A stretch of DNA of 50,042 nt from an uncultured Eubacteriales bacterium (GTDB taxonomy: Bacteria > Bacillota > Clostridia > Oscillospirales > CAG-272). The stretch's first letter is position 1, and each line of letters opens with the position of its first letter. The stretch spans positions 1-50,042 of the forward strand of contig CABUHS010000018.1 of assembly GCA_902491535.1 (NCBI GenBank). The letters are read 5' to 3'. A model generated the notes under the pieces. That model searched no databases and was not told the DNA's origin. It saw only the letters and a list, made by a program, of their open reading frames with translations. The translations under genes were made by a program, and so were the position numbers. Positions 7,854-16,141 of the stretch are shown here, piece after piece.

Positions 7854-9197
7854 TTAGCGATCTTCCTCTTTTTCTTTATTGATCTTTAATGCAACAAATG
7901 AAGCTCCGGAAACAAGTACCGCAACACTCATGACTACTCCAATATCAGAGGTCTGAGGCGAATCGGGCTTCTTGTCAGTTGCAGGCTCAGAAGGCTTTCC
8001 TGTCGTATCTGCGGTTTTATCCGTTTCAGGCTTATCTGTTTCAGGTTCATCCTTACCGGGCATGTTGTTTAAAGAATTAAGAGAGTCTGTGCTGTTAATT
8101 CTTATAGTTTCACCCTTTGTTCCTGCATATGCAATGCGGAACTCAAGGGTATAACCGGTCTCAGTTTCGGTAAGTACATGCTCAGTCGCATCCGACTCAG
8201 CTCCTACCTTAAGGTTCGAAGCGATACCGCCTGTTGCAGGATCCCAGAGTCTGCAATGAAGCGTTGAGCCGTCATCACCTTTGAAAACCGTGTTACTTAC
8301 TACCTGACACTTTACTGTACCATCTTTTGCAAGAATTCCTAAATCAAAGTTATCGAATGTCTCTTTCTTGGAGTCCTCAATATCTGCGAAAACATACAGG
8401 TATGCGTCATCATAAAGAACGGAGATTTTTCCGCTTCCCCAACCATTTGAGGCATTAAAGCTGTATGTAAGAGTATCGGCGTAAACATCATCCTTGCTTC
8501 CGTCAATAGCGGGAGTTCCCTTTTTAACTGTATCGCCGAGAACCACTTCCATACCGTCTGAAGGGATTTCAACAATCACTTCCGGCTCAGGCATATTGTT
8601 TAAAGAATTAAGGGAATCTGTGCTGTTAATTCTTATGGTTTCACCCTTTGTTCCTGCATATGCGATGCGGAACTCAAGGGTATAACCGGTCTCGATTTCG
8701 GTAAGTACCTGCTCAGTCGCATCCGACTCAGCTCCTACCTTGAGGTTCGAAGCGATATCGCCTGTTGCAGGATCCCAGAGTCTGCAATGGAGCGTTGAGC
8801 CGTCTTCGCCTTTAAAAACTGTGTTGCTTACTACCTGGCACTTTACTGTGCCGTCTTTTGCAAGGACACCAAAGTCAAAGTTGTCAAATGTCTCTTTCAC
8901 AGTATCCTTTATATCTGCGAAAACATACAGATATGCATCATCATAAAGAACGGAGATTTTTCCGCTGCCCCAACCATTTGAGGCATTAAAGCTGTATGTA
9001 AGAGTATCGGCGTAAGCATCATCCTTGCTTCCGTCGATAGCGGGAGTTCCCTTTTTAACTGTATCGCCGAGAACTACCTCCATACCATCTGAGGGTACTT
9101 CAACTGTATCGTTATTAGCACTTACACCGAACATAAACGAGGAAGAAATTACAGAAATTAAAGAACAGGCAAGTGCAAGTTTAAATGATTTTTTCAT
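7854..9197 (-). CDS. Sortase-type surface protein with two CBM9-like domains
   Basis: Starting at the ATG with AAAAGGAAC in front, this is a 447-residue exported protein. Residues 1-27 form a signal peptide (MKKSFKLALACSLISV, ending near SANN). Two near-identical domains of about 170 residues follow, each with PAIDGSKDD, a WGSGKISVLYDDAYLYVFADI strand region and aromatic residues. This resembles the CBM9-type carbohydrate-binding fold seen in surface sugar-binding and esterase proteins. A Thr/Pro/Asp/Lys linker, SPQTSD, a hydrophobic segment and a charged tail resemble a sortase sorting signal with a variant motif. No catalytic domain is visible, so glycan binding at the cell surface is inferred. 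The neighbouring gene is a paralogue. Confidence 0.75.
   Translation of the reverse strand: MKKSFKLALACSLISVISSSFMFGVSANNDTVEVPSDGMEVVLGDTVKKGTPAIDGSKDDAYADTLTYSFNASNGWGSGKISVLYDDAYLYVFADIKDTVKETFDNFDFGVLAKDGTVKCQVVSNTVFKGEDGSTLHCRLWDPATGDIASNLKVGAESDATEQVLTEIETGYTLEFRIAYAGTKGETIRINSTDSLNSLNNMPEPEVIVEIPSDGMEVVLGDTVKKGTPAIDGSKDDVYADTLTYSFNASNGWGSGKISVLYDDAYLYVFADIEDSKKETFDNFDLGILAKDGTVKCQVVSNTVFKGDDGSTLHCRLWDPATGGIASNLKVGAESDATEHVLTETETGYTLEFRIAYAGTKGETIRINSTDSLNSLNNMPGKDEPETDKPETDKTADTTGKPSEPATDKKPDSPQTSDIGVVMSVAVLVSGASFVALKINKEKEEDR
8060..9104. repeat. 531-bp tandem duplication inside the surface-protein gene
   Basis: Copies at about 8060-8573 and 8591-9104 repeat with a period of 531 bases (177 codons, in frame). 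Most positions are identical at the DNA level, including silent sites, which points to a recent duplication or ongoing gene conversion. Confidence 0.9.
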
Positions 9198-9331
9198 AAC
9201 AATGTTCCTTTTCATTTTTATAAAAATAAACAAAGGTTTTCTCTAAGTTTCCGTTTTTTGTTTTCATATAAATCAACTACGATTATTCAAATCAGACACA
9301 TCATTGGATTTAACAATTTTCCGTAGTGAAT

Positions 9332-10306
9332 TTAACGATCTTCCGTTTTGTTTTCTTTTTTTAGCTTTAATGCAGTAAATATTGCGCCAGAAACAAGCGC
9401 GCCAACACCCATAATTACTCCCGCGTCAGATGTCTGAGGGGCACCGGTTTTATTGTCGGTTGCAGGCTTATCAGTTGCAGGCTTATCAGTTGCAGGTTTG
9501 TCAGTTGCAGGTTTGTCGTCAGTTGCGGGCTTATCGGTAGAAGGCTTGTCGGGAGCATCTGCGGGTTTCTCACCGAGGGTAAGTGTAATACCGATATTAA
9601 CGCAATCCTGAGATCCTATCGCATGACCTATTTTTCCTTCAGAATCGTCAAGGTTATTTACCTGAAGTGCAAATTTGATCTCGTCGCCTGATAAGTATTT
9701 AGCATCTTCTTTTGAAAGTTTAAGAGCAGTTTCGATTACAAACCCGTCATCGGTAATAGCAGTAGCGAACTTCGACTTACAGTCTTTGTTTTTTAAATCC
9801 GGTTTACCAAAATCTCCGATATCCGGAACATCAGCCCATGCAGTGCCTCCTTGAATGTTGTAAGCATAAGCAATAACCCCGCTCGCATCGGTATGTAATG
9901 TAAAGGTCCCGTCCGCCTTAGAATATATACATTCAATTCCGTCATCCTGCCACGGATACGGAGTTGCATAATATTCTTCGGCACGTGCAAAAACCTTTTC
10001 ATCCTTTACAACAGTACAAGTATAAAAATACTCGTCATCCCAAAGGAAATAAGAGGTTGCATCCGATTTACATGTATCGGCCTTAGGTTCCTGATCCTTT
10101 TCCGGTGCCCAAGGACAGAAGAATTTATTGCGTTTCATTGTTTCCGTCGCCGAAGAAAGATATGCTTCGTCAAGCTTACCGTCAATTACAGGTGTTCCGT
10201 ATGATACCGTTCCGGTACCGTTTTTAGCGTTTACTCCAATCATGAACGATGAAGAAATTACAGAAATTAAAGAACATGCAAGTGCGAGTTTAACCGATTT
10301 TTTCAT
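9332..10306 (-). CDS. Sortase-type surface protein with one CBM9 domain
   Basis: From the ATG preceded by GAAAGGAA this is a 324-residue paralogue of the neighbouring gene product, with an almost identical signal peptide (MKKSVKLALACSLISV). One CBM9-type domain follows at about 35-245: GTPVIDGKLDEAY at its start, FLWDDEYFYTCTVV, PWQDDGIE, then NNLDDSEG. A DKPAT repeat linker, APQTSD, a hydrophobic segment and KLKKENKTEDR form a sortase-like end. A longer upstream start is possible but has no ribosome site. The likely role is binding plant or host glycans at the cell wall. It follows murG but is separated from it by a strong terminator, so it probably has its own promoter. Confidence 0.78.
   Translation of the reverse strand: MKKSVKLALACSLISVISSSFMIGVNAKNGTGTVSYGTPVIDGKLDEAYLSSATETMKRNKFFCPWAPEKDQEPKADTCKSDATSYFLWDDEYFYTCTVVKDEKVFARAEEYYATPYPWQDDGIECIYSKADGTFTLHTDASGVIAYAYNIQGGTAWADVPDIGDFGKPDLKNKDCKSKFATAITDDGFVIETALKLSKEDAKYLSGDEIKFALQVNNLDDSEGKIGHAIGSQDCVNIGITLTLGEKPADAPDKPSTDKPATDDKPATDKPATDKPATDKPATDNKTGAPQTSDAGVIMGVGALVSGAIFTALKLKKENKTEDR
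9459..9536. repeat. 15-bp minisatellite encoding DKPAT units
   Basis: Five units of GTTGCAGGCTTATCA or close variants run head to tail, one unit being 18 bases. They encode the DKPAT-rich cell-wall-spanning linker on the minus strand. Unit number could vary between strains by slippage. Confidence 0.85.
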
Positions 10307-10605
10307 AATAACGTTTCCTTTCATACTACAAAAAATAAAAATTTTGTTTATTTCCGCCGTTGGAAATATAAGGGAATGAAAAAACAAGGGGTTAGTTGAC
10401 AAAGCACACTTCGGTTTGCCTTCAGGATGTGTCTGACTTCACTGACTTCACCGCTTTCTTTTTATATTATGTTGTATTACTTTAATATGTGAACGATTAT
10501 GCAATAAATGCAAGTAACCGTTTGTAACTTTTGATTTATTATTGAAACGTAATCTCCTTTATTTTGTGCATTTATATATATGTTTTTTATATTTCTATTA
10601 ACATT

Positions 10606-10655
10606 ATATCAAAAAAATTCCGAATTGCAATAGCTTTTCGGAATTTTTTTGATAT
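10606..10655 (-). terminator. Strong terminator after murG
   Basis: A perfect 19-bp inverted repeat (10606-10624 with 10637-10655) contains seven T on each descending side, so it should stop transcription in either direction. The gap 10307-10670 otherwise holds A/T-rich DNA upstream of the surface-protein gene. Its promoter must be here, but no convincing -35/-10 pair was found. A short direct repeat TGACTTCAC occurs twice near 10432-10450. Confidence 0.88.
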
Positions 10656-10670
10656 TTTTTTAATATTTTC

Positions 10671-11801
10671 TTATTTTTTTGTATGTTTTCTATTGTTGAT
10701 CAGCGCTTTTACTTCTTTGAATATAATATCAGCACAATCAGATACCGCGAAATTTCCTATATTTTCCGACATATTTTTCAAACGCTGTCTGTCAACCATA
10801 AGAGATGACACTGCCTCCGTAAGGACGCCTTCACTGAGTTCCGATTCGCGAAATACGACCGCAGCGCCCGCATCTCCGAGAACCTTTGCGTTTTTATACT
10901 GATGATCGTCGGTAACATTCGGAGACGGAATAAGAATGCACGGTTTTTTCTGCACTGCAAGCTCTGACAAAGTAATCGCTCCCGCCCTGTTTATTACAAG
11001 ATCAGCGGCAGCCATTCTAAGCGGCATATCATAAATATATTCGCAAAGTTCAAGATTCGGATATTTTTCAAGTCCGAAATCATGAAACATCTTTTTTGCG
11101 TCTTCATATTCGATAGCACCGGTAGCATGTATATGCTTTACCGACGGATTTTGAGACGACCAGTCCCTCATAAGACGCAGTACTTCCTCATTCACGCGCT
11201 GAGCGCCCATGCTTCCTCCGCACGACAGAAGAACACGGCGATATTTTCCGCTATACCCAAGCTTGTCGCGCGCCTCTTCTTTTGACATTTCACCGAATTG
11301 TCCGCGAAGCGGATTTCCCACACATATAGCACGGTCGGGATTCTTAAGTTTTTTTATTGTAACCTCAAAATTTACAAAAATAAGATCTGTATTATTCTGA
11401 AGCAGCTTGACCGCAGCTCCCGGTACAGCATTGGATTCATGGAGAGCCGTAGGTATTCCCATTTTTGACGCCGCGTTCATAAGTGGCCAGCAAACATATC
11501 CGCCGGTTCCGATAACCGCATCAGGTCTGAATTCCTTCAAAAGTTTTTTTGCCTTTTTCTGTGAAGCTATCATAAGATAAACGGTACGAAGATTTGAAAG
11601 CGACAAGCTCCGCCTGAGTCCCCGTATATCAATATGATAAAGTTTATAGCCTGCCGCAGGAACGAGTTTGTTTTCTATCCCCCGCGGCGTTCCGACAAAC
11701 GCGATCTCAGAATCCGGTTCATAAAGCTTTATTCTATCCGCTATCGCTATTGCCGGATTAACATGTCCTCCGGTTCCTCCGCCTGTCATCAGTACTCTCA
11801 T
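10671..11801 (-). CDS. murG: MurG, lipid II-forming GlcNAc transferase
   Basis: This 376-residue GT28 family enzyme adds GlcNAc from UDP-GlcNAc to lipid I on the inner face of the membrane, giving lipid II. GGGTGGH at 7-13 is the acceptor-site glycine loop, CGGSMGAQ is the second glycine loop, and NRAGAITLSELA near 265-276 with the nearby DHQ lines the UDP site. Length is normal. It is the last recognised gene of the dcw cluster, right after ftsW. murC, ftsQ, ftsA and ftsZ do not follow it here. Confidence 0.96.
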   Translation of the reverse strand: MRVLMTGGGTGGHVNPAIAIADRIKLYEPDSEIAFVGTPRGIENKLVPAAGYKLYHIDIRGLRRSLSLSNLRTVYLMIASQKKAKKLLKEFRPDAVIGTGGYVCWPLMNAASKMGIPTALHESNAVPGAAVKLLQNNTDLIFVNFEVTIKKLKNPDRAICVGNPLRGQFGEMSKEEARDKLGYSGKYRRVLLSCGGSMGAQRVNEEVLRLMRDWSSQNPSVKHIHATGAIEYEDAKKMFHDFGLEKYPNLELCEYIYDMPLRMAAADLVINRAGAITLSELAVQKKPCILIPSPNVTDDHQYKNAKVLGDAGAAVVFRESELSEGVLTEAVSSLMVDRQRLKNMSENIGNFAVSDCADIIFKEVKALINNRKHTKK

Positions 11802-11848
11802 TTTAAACGGTATATCCTTTCAAACCCAAAATTAAATTATCGGCATTT

Positions 11849-13492
11849 TTATGTTTGTCTCCGTGAATACCTTGAAATTCCGAGGACAATACCCATTTCC
11901 GCGATCTGCATAGCAAGCGCCGTTCCTCCGTAGCTGAAAAACGGCAGAGAGATTCCCGTATTCGGAAGCACTGCTGTAACAACTCCTATATTAAGCAGCG
12001 CCTGTATTGCAACCTTACTTACTATACCGATAACAACAAGCTGGGAAAAAGTATCCGGTGTCCGGAGTGCTATAACAACTCCGCGCCATACAAGAAGCAC
12101 AAACAATGCTATTAGTCCGACAGCGCCTATAAAACCAAGTTCTTCAGACACAATAGAAAAAATAAAGTCATTCTGCGGCTGTGAAACAAACAGATGCTTT
12201 TGACGGCTGTTTCCGAGACCGGTACCGAACAGACCTCCGGAGCCCACAGCATATAACCCCTGAAGAGTCTGATAAACTTCGTCCTGAGCGCTGTAATTCT
12301 CCGGATGGAGCCAAACGTCAACTCTCTGACGTGCATATCCAGAAAAACTTATAGCAATAACGGCAGCTACTGCAGCAGAACTTCCGGCTATAATAAACCA
12401 GAATTTTCGCGCTCCAGCTGCAAAAATCACACACATTCCTATAAGGAACATAATGATCATACATGAAAAGTGATTTTCAAGCATAATAAGGAGACAAACA
12501 AAAAGCACAAAACCGGCGGGAACAAAAAGCCCGTATACAGACGACTGCCAAAAATCTGCATAGTTATGTGCCGGCTTCTCATAAATCGAATAATATCTCG
12601 CAAGGAAAAGCACAAGAACAAGCTTCATTATCTCAGATGGCTGAAACCGTACTCCGCCGATCTCGATCCATCTTGTTGCAACACCTGCCGCCAATCCGTA
12701 AACAGGCGTTATAACAAGCAGTATAGATGTAATTACGAAAGCAGGAACCGTAAATCTGTATATAACACGGTAGTCGAGATTCATCATAAATATCATAGCA
12801 CCGACTCCGAGAACAGCAAATGCAAGCTGATGCTTGATATAGTAAAGGCTGTCTCCTGTTTTCGAAAGCGCGTATGCATAACTTGCACTGAAAACCATGA
12901 TAAGTCCAAAGCCGATAAGTATCAGAACTATTATAAGCATAGGTCTGTCAAAGCTGCCTTTGATTCTGATTATATCCTCTTTTTTACCGTAATCTTCAGC
13001 CGATGCAATCCATCTCGGAAGGCGTCTCTTTTTTCGTTCGGTTTTGTTTTTTACATGTTCATTCTTTTGATTTGTGATCCTGCTGCGTCTGTCCGCGGAT
13101 TTGACATTTGCAGCATTTGACGGCGATTGGATCACTGAGCGTCCACGGCCTGATGATGAACCAGTCTGCCTGACGGTACTAGATGATGAGATTGTCTTGC
13201 GTCCGGTATCTGACCGCGCCGTATCTGCCCGGCGGGCATCTGCAGACGGTATATTATTGCTGCGTCCGCCGGAACTATATCGCATCTTTCCGTTTGAAAC
13301 AGGTACTCGCTCTGACCGCGTCTGAGTATTCGGCGCAGCAGTTTCACCTCCGGTCCCCGGATAACGACGATTTTCTCGCTTCACCTTTCCGGAGACAGCG
13401 GGGACTTCTCTTCTCTGCGAATGCACCTCAGACGATCTGCCTCCGCGCGGCGAAACTCCACCGTATGAATTCCTATCTGTTTTTCTATCCAT
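11849..13492 (-). CDS. ftsW: FtsW/SpoVE-type lipid II polymerase with long disordered tail
   Basis: The SEDS-family core spans about residue 180 to the end, with about ten membrane segments. It includes FSASYAYALS, the loop HPENYSAQDEVYQTLQGLYAVGSGGLFGTGLGNS and the C-terminal LPNTGISLPFFSYGG. It would polymerise lipid II with the PBP encoded in the same cluster, and FtsW and SpoVE cannot be told apart by sequence here. The first 180 residues are unusual: Ser/Arg/Gly/Asn-rich, strongly basic and probably disordered in the cytoplasm, whereas most FtsW proteins have 10-40 residues there. The start with GGAG six bases upstream gives 547 residues. murD is absent between this gene and mraY. Confidence 0.93.
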   Translation of the reverse strand: MDRKTDRNSYGGVSPRGGRSSEVHSQRREVPAVSGKVKRENRRYPGTGGETAAPNTQTRSERVPVSNGKMRYSSGGRSNNIPSADARRADTARSDTGRKTISSSSTVRQTGSSSGRGRSVIQSPSNAANVKSADRRSRITNQKNEHVKNKTERKKRRLPRWIASAEDYGKKEDIIRIKGSFDRPMLIIVLILIGFGLIMVFSASYAYALSKTGDSLYYIKHQLAFAVLGVGAMIFMMNLDYRVIYRFTVPAFVITSILLVITPVYGLAAGVATRWIEIGGVRFQPSEIMKLVLVLFLARYYSIYEKPAHNYADFWQSSVYGLFVPAGFVLFVCLLIMLENHFSCMIIMFLIGMCVIFAAGARKFWFIIAGSSAAVAAVIAISFSGYARQRVDVWLHPENYSAQDEVYQTLQGLYAVGSGGLFGTGLGNSRQKHLFVSQPQNDFIFSIVSEELGFIGAVGLIALFVLLVWRGVVIALRTPDTFSQLVVIGIVSKVAIQALLNIGVVTAVLPNTGISLPFFSYGGTALAMQIAEMGIVLGISRYSRRQT

Positions 13493-13553
13493 AATAAGCT
13501 CCATATCGCCGCATCCGGCGTAAAAATCTATGTACCGAAATTAAAAATTTAAT

Positions 13554-14555
13554 TTAAATATGCGCACAATAAGCAACGATACACATAATCGCAGTAACAA
13601 ACGAAAAAACGCCTACTATTTTATTCTCGCTCCATCCGCAGCGTTCAAAATGATGATGTATCGGCGCCATTTTAAAGAAACGCCGGTGTCCTTTTGTAAG
13701 CTTATACACGGAAACCTGAATAATATCCGAAAGCGCTTCCGCTATATATATAAATCCTGCCGGTATAAGTATGAGCGGATCTTCTGCCAAAAAAGCAAGA
13801 CCTACAACCGTTCCTCCGAGAAAAAGCGATCCTGTATCACCCATGAATATCTTTGCAGGATGAAAATTATAAACCAGAAATCCGAGACATGCGCCGATCG
13901 AAAGAGCCGACATAAATCCGAGATCAAAATCTCCTGTTCTGAAAGCAAGAACCGCAAAAAAACCGGAAACAACAAATGTTACCGACGACGCAAGACCGTC
14001 TATACCGTCTGTCAGATTGACGCTGTTAATCATTCCTGTAATAAGAAAGAATGCTATTATATAATAAGCAGCTCCGAAATCAATACTTACCTTAAAAAAC
14101 GGAATATAAAAATATGTATCTATATACCCGAGCCATGTCATCAGTGCAAGGAAAATAATTGCAGTTACGCTTTGAAGAAAGAATTTCTGCCATGCAAGAA
14201 GCCCTTCATTCTGCTTCTTTACGAACTTAATGTGATCGTCCGCAAAGCCGATAAGACCGCTCATAACGATAAGTACCATCACACAGCCGATTTTGCCGAC
14301 AGAATCGAATTTGTTATTAATATAAGCATAGCTGCCGACGGCCGCGACTGATAAAACCGAAGCAATAATAAACGCTATACCGCCCATTGTAGGCGTTCCC
14401 TCTTTTGACTTATGCCAACGAGGTCCGATATCAAGTATCGTTTGCCCTAATTTAATGCTTTTAAGCTTAGGTATAATTATACGCGTTATGACAGCTGTTA
14501 AAACAAAAGTTAAAACCAGTGTCAAAAAGAAATATATAAGCATTTCATTTTTCAA
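13554..14555 (-). CDS. mraY: MraY, phospho-MurNAc-pentapeptide transferase
   Basis: This 333-residue, ten-helix membrane enzyme moves phospho-MurNAc-pentapeptide to undecaprenyl phosphate, making lipid I. Conserved pieces are GFADD near 103, NLTDGIDGLA near 178, FMGDTGSLFLGG near 240 and MAPIHHHFE near 295. The start is taken as TTG at 14555 because AGGAG lies eight bases upstream; the next ATG lacks a spaced ribosome site. It lies between murF and ftsW. Confidence 0.95.
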   Translation of the reverse strand: MKNEMLIYFFLTLVLTFVLTAVITRIIIPKLKSIKLGQTILDIGPRWHKSKEGTPTMGGIAFIIASVLSVAAVGSYAYINNKFDSVGKIGCVMVLIVMSGLIGFADDHIKFVKKQNEGLLAWQKFFLQSVTAIIFLALMTWLGYIDTYFYIPFFKVSIDFGAAYYIIAFFLITGMINSVNLTDGIDGLASSVTFVVSGFFAVLAFRTGDFDLGFMSALSIGACLGFLVYNFHPAKIFMGDTGSLFLGGTVVGLAFLAEDPLILIPAGFIYIAEALSDIIQVSVYKLTKGHRRFFKMAPIHHHFERCGWSENKIVGVFSFVTAIMCIVAYCAHI

Positions 14556-14642
14556 AACAAATTCTCCTCTTTTTCAAAAGGAAACCGAAGCGATTCCCCT
14601 ATTCCTTGCGTTTATAAAACTATGACTGACAAACAATTATAA

Positions 14643-16088
14643 TTACATTTCTGTTCCGAAAACATTATTTATCACATTTTGCAGACCGACTGAGTGGCTT
14701 GCTTTAAATAAAACCACGTCACCTTGTCTGAGATCGCATTTCAGCTCGTCCGACAACCGTTTTATCTCTTCTCCGTCACGTCCGAAACATTTACAACATC
14801 CGCAATATCCTCCAAAAGAAATAAGTGCCGCACTCTCTCCGACCGTATAAAGACAGTCAACACCATTTTCCTTTACAGCCTCTCCGGTTTTAATGTGAAG
14901 TTCTCTTTCACAGTCTCCGAGTTCAAGCATATCTCCGAGAACCGCAATTCTGCGTCCGTCAATATGCTTTAAACGCTTTTCATCAGATACCGTTTTAAGC
15001 ACAGACAGCGACGCCGCCATAGCTTCGGGAGACGCGTTATAGCAGTCATCTATGACCGTAATTCCGTTTTTATCAAATATATGCTGACGTGAACCTGTAT
15101 TCTCAAATGACATGAGTCCGAGTCTCAGTTCATCGAACGAAATTCCTGCACGGCGACCTACAGCGCACGCCACAGCCGCATTGAATACATTATGTTTGCC
15201 TATTACCGGAATACGCAGATCGTTTATACAGCTTCCGTAAAGCTTCAGATCAAAGCTCATACCTCCTGATTCAGTCTGTCGGACATTGTATATAAATACA
15301 TCCGCATTACTGTCGCAAAATGACACTCTATCGCCTGAAACTCCGTCCAAAAGCGGTTCGTCACCATTTTTTATCAGAATACTTTTATCTGTAAATCCGT
15401 CTGTTATCTCAAGCTTTGCATCCCGTATTGCTTCCCGGGAACCGAGCATACCTATATGAGCAGTACCTATATTTGTTATAACACCGATATCCGGATTTAC
15501 AGCGCGGCTCATCTGCGAGATCTCATTCTTTGAATTCATTCCCATTTCAAGGACTACCGCTTCGTGTTCCTCCGAAAGCATAAGTACTGTCTGCGGAAGT
15601 CCTATCAGATTATTAAAATTCGCCGGAGTTTTATGAGTGTTATATTTAGCTGAAAGAACAGAATATATAAACTGCTTCGTTGTTGTTTTTCCGACGCTGC
15701 CTGTTACTGCCACAGTAAGCTTCAGCCCGTCAAACTGATTCTTATATGCTTTTGCAATGTCAAGAAGCGCCTTTCCGGTGTCCCGGACTATTATGAACCT
15801 TCCTTCCAAAACGCCGTCCGGAATTCTTTCGCACAAAACGGCGTATGCCCCGCTTGAAATCGCAGCTTCTATATAATCATGCCCGTCTAATCTTTCGCCG
15901 CGTATGGCTATATATATTTCTCCGGAAGCAAGTGTTCTGGTATCTATTCCGACTCCGCGTATCACCGAGTCTTCAGCACACAAATTACTTTCGGTTTTAT
16001 GTCCGTTTGAATATGTATATACCGTACCTCCGGTACAATTTGCTATCCATTCAGCGGAAAGGCCTCCGCGTCCTATTGTAAATCCCAT
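14643..16088 (-). CDS. murF: MurF, D-Ala-D-Ala adding ligase
   Basis: This 481-residue Mur ligase adds D-Ala-D-Ala to UDP-MurNAc-tripeptide in the cytoplasm using ATP. The N-terminal substrate domain includes GVGIDTRTL, the ATP loop is TGSVGKTT at about 129-136, EMGMN follows near 187 and DDCYNASPEAM near 350. Length and domain order are normal. A GAAAGGAT site is seen before the ATG. It lies 53 bases after murE and upstream of mraY, the usual order. Confidence 0.95.
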   Translation of the reverse strand: MGFTIGRGGLSAEWIANCTGGTVYTYSNGHKTESNLCAEDSVIRGVGIDTRTLASGEIYIAIRGERLDGHDYIEAAISSGAYAVLCERIPDGVLEGRFIIVRDTGKALLDIAKAYKNQFDGLKLTVAVTGSVGKTTTKQFIYSVLSAKYNTHKTPANFNNLIGLPQTVLMLSEEHEAVVLEMGMNSKNEISQMSRAVNPDIGVITNIGTAHIGMLGSREAIRDAKLEITDGFTDKSILIKNGDEPLLDGVSGDRVSFCDSNADVFIYNVRQTESGGMSFDLKLYGSCINDLRIPVIGKHNVFNAAVACAVGRRAGISFDELRLGLMSFENTGSRQHIFDKNGITVIDDCYNASPEAMAASLSVLKTVSDEKRLKHIDGRRIAVLGDMLELGDCERELHIKTGEAVKENGVDCLYTVGESAALISFGGYCGCCKCFGRDGEEIKRLSDELKCDLRQGDVVLFKASHSVGLQNVINNVFGTEM

Positions 16089-16141
16089 TTATAATATCCT
16101 TTCAGGATCTTTGTCAACATCCGTAACATCCGTAATATGTT

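Noticed and set aside
9459..9536. Short repeats as a CRISPR array
   Set aside because: Units are 15 bases without spacers and encode an in-frame DKPAT linker.
10395..10425. TTGACA on the plus strand as a promoter
   Set aside because: No -10 box at the right distance and no rightward gene follows; it would read into the murG terminator.
12470..13120. Open frame opposite ftsW
   Set aside because: Antisense shadow of a well-conserved membrane protein gene; the translation is Lys/Arg/Cys-rich without motifs.
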